Part shown: positions 17,504 to 25,898 of the stretch, piece by piece
How positions within the stretch are numbered: the first letter of the stretch is position 1
Layout of the letters: each line of letters starts with the position of its first letter
DNA from: Hymenobacter negativus
Lineage (GTDB): Bacteria; Bacteroidota; Bacteroidia; Cytophagales; Hymenobacteraceae
Direction: 5' to 3'
NCBI RefSeq assembly: GCF_017571495.1
Contig: NZ_JAGETZ010000001.1
Location: 1 to 64,000, forward strand
Length of the DNA: 64,000 nt
The notes under the pieces: model-generated
What the model was told of the DNA's origin: nothing
Databases searched by the model: none
What the model saw: the letters and a program-made list of their open reading frames with translations, nothing else
Position numbers and translations under genes: made by a program

Positions 17504-18988
17504 TTGTACGCCATTATTGACCTTGAAACTACCGGCGGGCAGCCCACCCAGGACCGCATCACCGAAATAGCTATTTATATCCACGACGGGGAGCGCATCG
17601 TGGACGAATACGCTACGCTGCTCAATCCTGGCCGGGCCATTCCGCCGTTCATCACCCAGCTCACGGGCATTACCAACGACATGGTGAGCGACGCGCCCAA
17701 GTTCCACGAAGTGGCGCGCAAGGTGGTGGAGATGACCGAAGGCTGCGTGTTTGTGGCCCATAATGTGCGGTTCGACTACTCGTTTCTAAAGAAGGAATTT
17801 GCCGACCTGGGCTACAACTATTCGCGCAAAACGCTGTGCACCGTGCGGCTGTCGCGCAGCCTGATTCCGGGCCAGCCCAGCTACAGCTTGGGCAAGCTGT
17901 GTCAGAACATTGGCATCCCACTGGAAGGGCGGCACCGCGCCGCTGGCGACGCCCACGCCACCGCCCTGCTCTTCGGCAAACTCTTGAAAATCACCAGCGA
18001 AACCGACGACCTGCCCCACGGCACCGATACCAGCCACACCCTGGCCCGCGTGGATGCCCTGGCCCCCGCCGGCCGCCGGCCCGACGGCACCAAGAAGCCT
18101 TCGCCCAAACGCGTGGCCGCTGTGCAAACGGCCATCAAAGAGGCGCTGATGCCGCCGCTACTGCCAGCCTCGGTGGTGGCCAACCTGCCGCAGGCCACGG
18201 GTGTGTACTACTTCCACAACGAGGCGGGAGAGGTAATCTACGTGGGCAAGTCGATTAATATTTACAAGCGCATTCAGCAGCATTTTGCGGTGGATGTGAA
18301 GTCGCGCAAGAGCCTGGAGTTCAAGAATTCCATTGCCGATATTACCTGGGAGCTAACGGGCTCGGAGCTGGTGGCGCTGCTGTATGAGTCGCATCTGATT
18401 AAGCACATGAAGCCGGCATATAACCGGGCCCAGCGGCGCTCGGTGTTTCCGGCGGGCATTTACCTGCGGATTGATGAGCAGGGCTATAAGCGTCTGGCCT
18501 ACGGCCGCGCCGATGCACGAAACGCTGAAATCCCCATTATTGCGCTGGGCAATCAGTACAAGGCCCAAGGTTTTCTGTACCACAAAGTGGCCAAATACAA
18601 CCTCTGCCAGAAGCTGTGCGGGCTGTATAAAACCCAGGGACCGTGCTTCGACTACCAGGTGCACCGCTGCCTGGGCGCGTGCGTGGGCCAGGAACCGCCG
18701 GAGACCTACAACCTGCGCGTGGACGAAGCCATCGACAGCATCAGCTATGAGCACGAGTCGTTCGTGGTCATTGGGCCGGGTCGCACGGAGCTGGAGAAGA
18801 GCATTGTGCTGGTGGAAAACGGGCGCTACCGGGGCTTTGGGTACGTGGATGAGACGTTTTCGGCACGTAAGCTGGCTGACTTTCGGGACGCTATCAAGCT
18901 GTATACCGACAATAAGGACATTCAGCAGATTATCCGTAACCACCTGCGCATTAAGCGCAAGGGCGAAAAAGTGAAGGTATTTGGGTGA
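17504..18988 (+). CDS. DnaQ-type exonuclease fused to UvrC-like GIY-YIG nuclease
   Basis: A 494-residue DNA-processing protein. Residues 1-165 form a DEDDh exonuclease: YAIIDLETTGG holds the first Asp/Glu, HNVRFDYSFL the next, and HRAAGDAHAT the His-Asp pair. After a linker, about 220-300 is a GIY-YIG domain (GVYYFHNEAGEVIYVGKS, KRIQQH). Next comes a four-Cys cluster, C-x8-C-x7-C-x3-C in LCGLYKTQGPCF...RCLGAC, like the UvrC iron-sulfur site. UvrC's C-terminal RNase H and HhH domains are missing, as in Cho. Such fusions are known in Actinobacteria and Bacteroidota; repair incision coupled to 3'-5' trimming is the likely role. The start is TTG at 17504, directly before the conserved exonuclease strand; there is no ATG nearby. 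Confidence 0.9.
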   Translation: MYAIIDLETTGGQPTQDRITEIAIYIHDGERIVDEYATLLNPGRAIPPFITQLTGITNDMVSDAPKFHEVARKVVEMTEGCVFVAHNVRFDYSFLKKEFADLGYNYSRKTLCTVRLSRSLIPGQPSYSLGKLCQNIGIPLEGRHRAAGDAHATALLFGKLLKITSETDDLPHGTDTSHTLARVDALAPAGRRPDGTKKPSPKRVAAVQTAIKEALMPPLLPASVVANLPQATGVYYFHNEAGEVIYVGKSINIYKRIQQHFAVDVKSRKSLEFKNSIADITWELTGSELVALLYESHLIKHMKPAYNRAQRRSVFPAGIYLRIDEQGYKRLAYGRADARNAEIPIIALGNQYKAQGFLYHKVAKYNLCQKLCGLYKTQGPCFDYQVHRCLGACVGQEPPETYNLRVDEAIDSISYEHESFVVIGPGRTELEKSIVLVENGRYRGFGYVDETFSARKLADFRDAIKLYTDNKDIQQIIRNHLRIKRKGEKVKVFG

Positions 18989-19055
18989 TTTCGATAAGGA
19001 GTTGGGATTTTTCTACATTTACGAAAGTGAATGTTCTCTTCGTCCCTCCTTGTCC

Positions 19056-21005
19056 ATGAAACACCTCGTCTCTCGTTTGCTCATTAGCGGCTTGTTCCTG
19101 GCGGCCGCACCCGTTGCCCAGGCCCAACTCAGCGGCGTCAAAACCATCAACCCTACTGGAACCGGGGCCAACAATTACCTCACTTTTGGGGCGGCCGTGA
19201 CGGCGTTGAATGCGGCCGGAGTGGCGGCCAGCGGCGTCACGTTCAACGTGCAAGCGGCAACAGTTTTTGATGAGGTAGTGCCGCCTATCACCGTCAGTGG
19301 TACAGCTAGTGGGCCCATTATCTTTCAGAAAACCGCTGGTGCGGTCAACCCCAAAATCCAGGGTACCGGCACGGGTGCGGCCGATGCGGCGCTGACGCTG
19401 GATGGTGCCGATTACGTGCAATTTATCGGCATTGACGTGGAGGACAAGGCAACCAACACGACGGCCGTTCAACAGTTGGAATATGGGATTCTGCTCCAAA
19501 ACGGTGCCACTCACAACACCTTCAGCGCCGCTACCGTGACGCTAAACCGGGCCAATACTAACCGCACCAATGGCGTGGCCGTGCTCAACGGCGGCAACGA
19601 CCAGAACCACTTCTACGGCCTCACGGTGCAAAACTGCTCCTATGGCTACGACCTGGAAGGCACCACCGCGCTCTACGACGACGGCCTTGAGATTGGTCCG
19701 GTCCCCGGCAGCACAGCATCCGTTAGCCAGCTGCTTAGCATTGGCGTGCCACCTACGGGCACACCGGGTGGCATTGCCTTCAGCATCTACGGTATATATC
19801 TGAAATCGCAGACCAACGCCCGCGTCTTCAACACCGAAATCAACGGCGTGACAGGTACCAACGGCACCTACGGCATCTACTCCACCGGCACGACTAATAG
19901 CGTGGAGGTGACCGATTGCCGGGTGCACGGCATGAGCAGCAGCGGCACTACGGGCGCGGTAATGGCCATGTACGTGAACAACGGCGCAACCCACCGCTTC
20001 CTGCGCAACCGTACCCACGACATTGAAGCGCTGGGCACCAGCGGCTTCGCGGCAGGTTTTGATATCACGGGTGGCACGAATAATTACCTGGCTAATAACA
20101 TGGTGTACGACGTACGGGCAGCGGCCAGCGGCGCGGGCACGTCGGTACGGGCCTTCAGCTTTCGGGGCGGCAATGCCTATGCCTACCACAATACGGTGGT
20201 GCTAAGCTATACTGCTACCAACCCGGCCAACAAGAGCGGGGCGCTGTACATGTCGGGTGGGCCGACGGTGGACTTGCGCAACAATATTTTCGTGAACCTG
20301 GTGAGTGGCCTAACCAGCGGCGGGGGCGGCATTGCGGCAGCCTTTTTCAAAAACAACACCATTACAACCAGCGTCAGCGCTGGCTCGAATAATAATATCT
20401 ACTACGCCGGGCCACCGTCAACGGAAAAGCTGATTTTCTATGGCGCGGCCGTGGGCACCACCCCGGCCGCCCTCGACCAAACGCTGGCCCAGTACCAGAC
20501 CCGCTTTGCGGCAGTAGAACAGGCTTCCATTACGGAACTGCCGCCCTTCGTGAACACAATTACTAATCCGCACTTGCTGGCTGGGCAGCCCACCCGCGCC
20601 GAAGGTGGCGGCACGTCCCTAGCCGCTACCCTCCTGCCCGTGCCCACCGACCTGGATGGCGACGTGCGCAACGCCACGCGCCCCGACATTGGCGCCGATG
20701 AAGGAGCCTTTACGCCACTGGCAACCCAGTCAGGCCTCCTCAACGACCTGATAGCTGAGCTGGCTCCGAATCCTGTTGGCCGTGGCAACGCACCGGCATT
20801 GTACCTGGGCGGCCCGGCCAAATTGCTTACCCTGACCATTACAGATGCATTGGGCCGCACCATGCTGCCAACCCAAACGGTGCGCCACACCAGTGGCACC
20901 GAAGCCCTGCCCCTGCCGGCCGGCCTGGCTTCGGGCCTCTACGTGTTACGCCTGCGTGAGCCAGCTACCGGTGCCGCGCTCAGCCGACAACTGGTGGTGG
21001 AGTAG
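19056..21005 (+). CDS. Secreted parallel beta-helix protein with T9SS type A sorting domain
   Basis: A 649-residue exported protein. The signal peptide is MKHLVSRLLISGLFLAAAPV with cleavage after AQA. Residues about 30-480 are Gly/Asn/Thr-rich repeats of a right-handed parallel beta-helix (VQFIGIDVEDKAT, NHFYGLTVQNCSYG, YAYHNTVVLSYTATN). The last ~85 residues are a T9SS type A C-terminal domain: ELAPNPVGRG, LTITDALGRTML, LPAGLASGLYVLRL, SRQLVVE. It should be secreted through T9SS and anchored or released at the surface. No polysaccharide lyase or hydrolase catalytic signature is recognised, so adhesion or glycan binding is as likely as catalysis. ATG 19056 was chosen because it starts the signal peptide. 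The regulator PorX (49175) may control its export. Confidence 0.85.
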   Translation: MKHLVSRLLISGLFLAAAPVAQAQLSGVKTINPTGTGANNYLTFGAAVTALNAAGVAASGVTFNVQAATVFDEVVPPITVSGTASGPIIFQKTAGAVNPKIQGTGTGAADAALTLDGADYVQFIGIDVEDKATNTTAVQQLEYGILLQNGATHNTFSAATVTLNRANTNRTNGVAVLNGGNDQNHFYGLTVQNCSYGYDLEGTTALYDDGLEIGPVPGSTASVSQLLSIGVPPTGTPGGIAFSIYGIYLKSQTNARVFNTEINGVTGTNGTYGIYSTGTTNSVEVTDCRVHGMSSSGTTGAVMAMYVNNGATHRFLRNRTHDIEALGTSGFAAGFDITGGTNNYLANNMVYDVRAAASGAGTSVRAFSFRGGNAYAYHNTVVLSYTATNPANKSGALYMSGGPTVDLRNNIFVNLVSGLTSGGGGIAAAFFKNNTITTSVSAGSNNNIYYAGPPSTEKLIFYGAAVGTTPAALDQTLAQYQTRFAAVEQASITELPPFVNTITNPHLLAGQPTRAEGGGTSLAATLLPVPTDLDGDVRNATRPDIGADEGAFTPLATQSGLLNDLIAELAPNPVGRGNAPALYLGGPAKLLTLTITDALGRTMLPTQTVRHTSGTEALPLPAGLASGLYVLRLREPATGAALSRQLVVE

Positions 21006-21308
21006 CACCGTTTCGCACGGAGGGTACTGAGAGTAGCGGGCACTTATAACATCCTTATGCCTTATGCTAGAGCAGCGGCATAGGGCAGCTTATCCGGCAG
21101 GCACACAACTGCGGGCGGCAGAGCTGGACGGTAGAATCAACTGGATAAAAAGGCATTTGTGCTTCCGAATTTGTGCTTACGTAGTTGTCCGATTGCATCT
21201 TAGGCAAATACGTATTTATGGACCAAACGCTTGCTAATGGCAACTTAAGCCCGGCGCGAAAGTAAGGATTGAGGCAATTCGCACCTTCCACTCCTAATTT
21301 TTCATGCT
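21006..21308. other. Intergenic region upstream of the zinc dehydrogenase
   Basis: 303 bases with no supported gene. It should hold the end of the beta-helix transcript and the dehydrogenase promoter, but no consensus promoter or clear terminator is visible. Confidence 0.5.
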
Positions 21309-22466
21309 ATGCTAGCAATGGACTTTCGGGGCCCGAAAAGGGTCCGCGCCGTTCAGAAACCCATGCCCGAAATCAAGCATCCCGAGGATGCTATTGTGCG
21401 GGTGAAACGCACCTGCATCTGTGGCTCTGACCTGCATCTATATAACGGCAATGTGCCGGATACCCGCGTCGGAATGACGTTCGGACACGAATTCATTGGT
21501 GAAATAGTGGAGGTTGGTTCCGATGTGACCAATGTGAAAGTGGGCGACAATGTGATGGTGCCCTTCAACATTGCCTGCGGCCGCTGCATTTTCTGTAAGC
21601 AGGGCATGTTCGGCAACTGCCACGAATCCAATTCCGAAGCTACGGCTGTGGGCGGTATTTATGGCTACTCGCACACCGCTGGCGGCCACAACGGGGGCCA
21701 GGCCGAATATGTGCGGGTGCCTTACGCCAACTTCGGCCCAACGGTCATTCCCGAAGGCATGGACCTCGACGATGCCGTGATGCTGACCGATGTGACGCCG
21801 ACTGGCTACCAGGCCGCCGAAATGGCTGGTATTCAGCCCGGCGACACGGTAGTGGTATTTGGCGCGGGCCCCGTGGGCATCATGGCGGCGCGGTGCAGCT
21901 GGCTGTTTGGGGCGGGCCGCGTCATCATCATCGACCAGTACGACTACCGCTTGGAATTTGCCAAGAACTTCGCCAAGTGCGAGGCCTATAACTTCCGCAC
22001 TGACATGGACGACCCGGTCCTATTCATCAAAAAGCAAACCGACTGGATTGGAGCCGATGCCTGCATTGACGCGGTAGGTGCCGAAGCGGCTGGCGACGCC
22101 ATGCAGACCATTACCGGGCGCAAGTCCCTGTTGCAGGCCGGGTCGGCTACGGCAGTGCACTGGGCTATCAACTCGGTGCGCAAAGGCGGTGTCATCTCCA
22201 TTGTGGGGGTATACGGGCCGACTGATAACCTTGTGCCGATTGGCAACGTGGTCAACAAGGGCCTCACCATTCGGGGCAATCAAGCCTCAGTGAAGCGCCA
22301 CCTGCCCCGCCTCATCGAACACGTGATGAGTGGCGTGCTCAAACCCAGCCAACTCATTACCCACCGCATTCCGCTGGAGGACGTAGCCGATGGCTACCGC
22401 CTGTTCTCTGCGAAGCTTGACAACTGCATCAAGCCCGTGCTCATCCCCTCAACCGTTAATTCGTAA
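21309..22466 (+). CDS. Zinc-dependent alcohol dehydrogenase (formaldehyde dehydrogenase-like)
   Basis: A 385-residue medium-chain dehydrogenase. The catalytic zinc site is seen in CICGSDLHLYNG (Cys) and GHEFIGEIVEVG (His-Glu), and the structural zinc site in the Cys cluster ACGRCIFCKQGMFGNC. The Rossmann NAD(P) site is VVVFGAGPVGIMAA. The insertion region around EAAGDAMQTITGRKS and the C-terminal IPLEDVADGYRLF resemble the glutathione-independent formaldehyde dehydrogenase subgroup. The usual role is oxidation of short alcohols or aldehydes with NAD+; the real substrate is unknown. It is followed after only 11 nt by a small gene (22478) that is probably in the same operon. Confidence 0.88.
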   Translation: MLAMDFRGPKRVRAVQKPMPEIKHPEDAIVRVKRTCICGSDLHLYNGNVPDTRVGMTFGHEFIGEIVEVGSDVTNVKVGDNVMVPFNIACGRCIFCKQGMFGNCHESNSEATAVGGIYGYSHTAGGHNGGQAEYVRVPYANFGPTVIPEGMDLDDAVMLTDVTPTGYQAAEMAGIQPGDTVVVFGAGPVGIMAARCSWLFGAGRVIIIDQYDYRLEFAKNFAKCEAYNFRTDMDDPVLFIKKQTDWIGADACIDAVGAEAAGDAMQTITGRKSLLQAGSATAVHWAINSVRKGGVISIVGVYGPTDNLVPIGNVVNKGLTIRGNQASVKRHLPRLIEHVMSGVLKPSQLITHRIPLEDVADGYRLFSAKLDNCIKPVLIPSTVNS

Positions 22467-22477
22467 CGTCGCGCACC

Positions 22478-23026
22478 ATGAAAAAGACCGCAGAAGACTT
22501 TGCCCACATCCCCGGCTGGGGCATCGATGCCGACCCCGAAAACGAACCCACTTACCCCAACCGCCACCGCACCGGCGAGGAGCACGACGGCTACTCCTGG
22601 CAGCGGCCCGAGCAGCAGGTTCTTGACGAAGAAATCCTGCATTCCAATGAGCGGCCTAACTACTCGGCCGTTGTCGGCAACTCGGTGCCGCCTACCGGCC
22701 TGAGCGGCATGATTCGGCGCTTTGCCTTCCGGTACAGCGAGAATGAGTACCGGCACTGGCTGCCTCTACTCGTAGCTGATAAGGTGAACGTGGTGGAAGG
22801 CATCATTGATGACTTAGCACACGGCACCTTACCCAACATCTGGGCTGAGAAAGGCTATAATGCCCAGTGGAAATACGACCGCAAAGGCATGATTGTGAAG
22901 CTCGCCGCCGCTACGGCCGTAGCTGCGGGTGTGGTGTACTGGCTGCTGCCTAAGAATAAGCGCCATTCGAAAACAGTGGCACAGGGTCGCTACGCCTCGG
23001 GCAGCAAGGCTCGGGTGAGCTTGTAA
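22478..23026 (+). CDS. Small protein of unknown function with one membrane segment
   Basis: A 182-residue protein I cannot place in a named family. The N-terminal half is polar and rich in Pro, Asp, Glu and His (FAHIPGWGIDADPENEPTYP, YSWQRPEQQ). A middle motif PPTGLSGMIRRFAFRYSE and LPLLVADKVNVVEGIIDDLA look conserved-like, and one hydrophobic segment lies near residues 143-160 (LAAATAVAAGVVYWLL) before a basic tail. The likely topology is a soluble N-domain with a tail anchor. The 11-nt gap to the alcohol dehydrogenase suggests coupled expression and perhaps a physical or regulatory link. A terminator follows at 23043-23077. Confidence 0.7.
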   Translation: MKKTAEDFAHIPGWGIDADPENEPTYPNRHRTGEEHDGYSWQRPEQQVLDEEILHSNERPNYSAVVGNSVPPTGLSGMIRRFAFRYSENEYRHWLPLLVADKVNVVEGIIDDLAHGTLPNIWAEKGYNAQWKYDRKGMIVKLAAATAVAAGVVYWLLPKNKRHSKTVAQGRYASGSKARVSL

Positions 23027-23042
23027 TTTCTATCGATAAAAT

Positions 23043-23077
23043 AAAAAAGGCCACCTGTCGAGGGTGGCCTTTTTTTA
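23043..23077 (+). terminator. Terminator after the dehydrogenase operon
   Basis: A 13-bp stem, AAAAAAGGCCACC with GGTGGCCTTTTTT, 17 nt after the stop of the small membrane protein gene, with a T run. Confidence 0.85.
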
Positions 23078-23106
23078 TTCGGAGTGGTTGCACTGTTTAG
23101 CAGATG

Positions 23107-23139
23107 TGACAAGGTCCTTCGCTACGCTTAGGATGACAA
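23107..23139. repeat. Half copy of a REP-like element
   Basis: 33 bases (AAGGTCCTTCGC...AGGATGACAA) that match one arm of the palindromic element at 32278-32352 with about four differences. The partner arm is absent here. Confidence 0.6.
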
Positions 23140-23160
23140 GAAGTTAAAAAGCCGGGCCGT

Positions 23161-24276
23161 TTAATTACCCTTCAACTCCGTGCCCATAATATCTTCCCAA
23201 CGGTAGTAATGGAAGGTGCGGTTATCAGACATGACTACGAACATCCCGTGCGGAAACTGCGGTCCCAGCGTCGTGCTGGTCACATCGGAACCGTCGCTGT
23301 AGTGGGCAGCTACTTTCACCACTTTCAATTCCGGATGGGCGTTCGGGTCGGTGGGGGTGCCGGCGCGGGGGAAAAGGTGGAAGGTGCTGGCTTTCTGGTC
23401 CGATACCAGAAGATAGCCGGTGCGCGGGCCGGTTTTGTAGATGGAGATGCCTTCGTGGTCCTTGCTGAAACCGGTTTGGGCAAACAGGGCCAGCTCAGCG
23501 TTGCCGCGGATGGGGTCGGCGTAGTACTTGCGCACGCCCACGCCTTCGTCGGAGTAGTATACGAAGCCCAGTTCGTTGTCCACGGCCACGGACTCAATCT
23601 CGTTGTTGCCACTGTAGGTACCGAAGCGGCGTACTTCGGTCATGCGGATTTGGCCGGCGCCGTCGTCATCAAGGCGGTATTCGGCCAGGTAGCCTTCGCG
23701 GGGTCCGTCTTTGCGGCTCACAATGGCGAAGCTAGCCCCGTCGGTGGGGCGGGTGTAAATGGCCACGCCCATGGGCTGGCGGTGCCCGGACGCGTCGCCC
23801 ACAAATACGTCGAGGTTGCCGTGGTCGAGCGGGGCCATGTCGGGCAGGCGAAAGGCGCGCAGCTTGCTGGTACTGCGCTCCGTAACGAGGGCAAAATCGG
23901 TGGGCTTCCCTCCTATTTTCAGCCCGTAGCCGATGTCTACGTTGTTGGGGCGCTTGAGGCCATGAACGGTTTTACCGGGAATTTCTCTGCCTTGCAAATC
24001 GAATACGAAAAGACTGCCTTTCGAGTCTTTATCAGTGCCTACTATCAGGCTTTGGGAATGGTCGGCGGGGTTTATCCAGATGGCGGGGTCGTCGGAATCG
24101 TAACGAACGGGCGAGGTAACTACTACTGGCTGCACCACGCCCGGACCGGTATTGGGCCTGCCATTGGTGATGCCCAACAGGCGTTTGGCAGTGCGGACGC
24201 AGTGGGTGTTGAGCAGGCCCGTGACGATGAGCAAGGTGACGGTGGAGAACCGACGGAAACGAGGGGAAGCGGGCAT
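23161..24276 (-). CDS. Beta-propeller 3-phytase
   Basis: A 371-residue protein of the beta-propeller phytase family, which removes phosphate from myo-inositol hexakisphosphate using calcium. Diagnostic stretches are YDSDDPAIWINP, IVGTDKDSKGSLFVFDLQG, RPNNVDIGYG, DNELGFVYYSDEG (propeller blade with calcium ligands) and YLLVSDQKASTFHLF. The N-terminus after ATG 24276 is basic, then hydrophobic (STVTLLIVTGLLNTHC), so the protein is exported, possibly as a lipoprotein at the Cys near residue 26, though the lipobox is poor. The frame extends upstream but without a signal-like start. It is divergent from the acyltransferase gene. The role is probably phosphate scavenging. Confidence 0.9.
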   Translation of the reverse strand: MPASPRFRRFSTVTLLIVTGLLNTHCVRTAKRLLGITNGRPNTGPGVVQPVVVTSPVRYDSDDPAIWINPADHSQSLIVGTDKDSKGSLFVFDLQGREIPGKTVHGLKRPNNVDIGYGLKIGGKPTDFALVTERSTSKLRAFRLPDMAPLDHGNLDVFVGDASGHRQPMGVAIYTRPTDGASFAIVSRKDGPREGYLAEYRLDDDGAGQIRMTEVRRFGTYSGNNEIESVAVDNELGFVYYSDEGVGVRKYYADPIRGNAELALFAQTGFSKDHEGISIYKTGPRTGYLLVSDQKASTFHLFPRAGTPTDPNAHPELKVVKVAAHYSDGSDVTSTTLGPQFPHGMFVVMSDNRTFHYYRWEDIMGTELKGN

Positions 24277-24519
24277 TAGCAGGGTTGAACAGCAGGCGCA
24301 AGGTATTGCGTACGGGGCTAGAGGCGGCGGTGTTGAGCATAGCACATGAGTTGATTGGACATGCAGGAATACAACCATTCTCAACCAACAATACTTTGGT
24401 GTCAAGTCGGAGCAGGTGTCAGGTAAAACTCAAGCATAGCTCTGCATGAAGTTAACCAGCAAGAAATTTAGCCATTACTTTGTACTACCATTTCTCTTTT
24501 ACTACTAAATCCGAGCACT

Positions 24520-25815
24520 TTGACGCCAATTTCTACCTCTTCATCTGCCAGTCCGAGTTTACCACGCCGCAAATTTGAATTCAACTTAGAAGCCTTGCGC
24601 GGATTTGCGGCGCTTATTGTGGTTTTTCACCATGCGATTCTGCATAAGCTGAGCCTAGACCCTGGTTATTCCCCCAAAGGGGCTTGGGCCAACCCTCTAT
24701 CAGGCCATAGCAGTGTGTTGGTGTTTTTTATTCTATCTGGTTATGTCATCGGACTTACCAATACAAAACCTCTGACAAAAAGCACCATACTACCTTATTT
24801 ACGCAAGCGTATTGTTCGGCTTTACCCTATTTACACTATCAGCCTACTCTTTGCCTTGATTATTGCCACACACCAGTACTCGTTGACGACGGTGTTGGGC
24901 CACTTTTTATTCTTACAAAACTCGGTCGTACCATACATCTTCGAAAACAACCCCCTCTGGTCCCTGAACTACGAGGTTCTGTATTACCTGGCCTTCATTC
25001 CCATCTCCTATTTCGCGCTGAGCCCTGGTAAGGTTTGCTTGGGAGCGGCCGTGGTTGGGGTCATCGCCGGTATTATTCTGCCAATGCCTTATTTGAGCGC
25101 GTATAGCTTCGGCTTCGTGTTCTGGGTAAGCGGCCTGTGGCTGGCCCAAAACACTTCTTTCTTCTCCTTGCGCTATGCTTCTCATTGGGAGCTGTTTGGG
25201 CTGGTGTTTTTGTTTCTAGGCTATGAGTTTCTCAACCCTCTGACCATGGCTGTATTGCTATTAGATACCAAGCTGCACGTGCACTTCGCCAATCCAGGCG
25301 GTGCATCCATCACGTTCAGCGACCTCTGCCAGCTGCCGTTTTGCTTTTACCTATTTCTGCGCTTTACCAACTTCTCTTTTAAAGGGGCCAACGTTTTTCT
25401 TGCTGCGGTTGTCGGGTTGGGGCTTCTATATTTTGCCTACATCGCGCGCCGCTACGGCCTGCACTCTTCACAAGTATCTTATCTACTGGTACCAATTGCA
25501 ACGTTCCTGCTTGGTACTGCCTGCCTGGTAGTGGGGGCCATCCGGCCTCAATCCACTGAGGCTAACCCATTGCCAACCGTATTCATCAAGCTCGGTGCCA
25601 TTTCCTATGGCGTATACGTTATCCACTTTCCCATCAGTATCATGCTCTCCCGCATTCCAGTATTCAGTGGAACAGCGGTTACGTACTGTATTCGCCTCCT
25701 ACTCGATGTGGTGCTGGTTATTGCAGCAGGCTACTTGCTGGAACTTAAAATTCAGCCGTGGTTTAAAGCGCGGTTTAGTGAAAAACCTAGTGTCCGGCCT
25801 CTAGCCATTAGCTAG
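24520..25815 (+). CDS. Acyltransferase family 3 membrane protein
   Basis: A 431-residue multispan membrane protein of the OafA/YrhL acyltransferase-3 family. The N-terminal signature NLEALRGFAALIVVFHH contains the conserved R and the catalytic His. FFILSGYVIGLTN, the RRIVRLYPIY-like segment KRIVRLYPIYTISLL and LWSLNYEVLYYLAF follow, and about ten hydrophobic helices fill the rest. Such proteins O-acylate surface polysaccharides or other exported glycans. The start is a TTG at 24520; no ATG exists before residue 200. It has no biosynthetic neighbours, so the acceptor is unknown. Its transcript ends at the bidirectional hairpin 25827-25891. Confidence 0.88.
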   Translation: MTPISTSSSASPSLPRRKFEFNLEALRGFAALIVVFHHAILHKLSLDPGYSPKGAWANPLSGHSSVLVFFILSGYVIGLTNTKPLTKSTILPYLRKRIVRLYPIYTISLLFALIIATHQYSLTTVLGHFLFLQNSVVPYIFENNPLWSLNYEVLYYLAFIPISYFALSPGKVCLGAAVVGVIAGIILPMPYLSAYSFGFVFWVSGLWLAQNTSFFSLRYASHWELFGLVFLFLGYEFLNPLTMAVLLLDTKLHVHFANPGGASITFSDLCQLPFCFYLFLRFTNFSFKGANVFLAAVVGLGLLYFAYIARRYGLHSSQVSYLLVPIATFLLGTACLVVGAIRPQSTEANPLPTVFIKLGAISYGVYVIHFPISIMLSRIPVFSGTAVTYCIRLLLDVVLVIAAGYLLELKIQPWFKARFSEKPSVRPLAIS

Positions 25816-25826
25816 CTCATACCATT

Positions 25827-25891
25827 GGCCGTTAAAAAAGGGAAAGATTCTTGAATAACATATTCACGAATCTTTCCCTTTTTTAACGGCC
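25827..25891. terminator. Bidirectional terminator, 24-bp perfect stem
   Basis: GGCCGTTAAAAAAGGG... (25827-25850) pairs perfectly with 25868-25891 across a 17-base loop. It lies between convergent genes with A/T tracts within the stem on both strands. Confidence 0.8.
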
Positions 25892-25898
25892 ATCTCTC

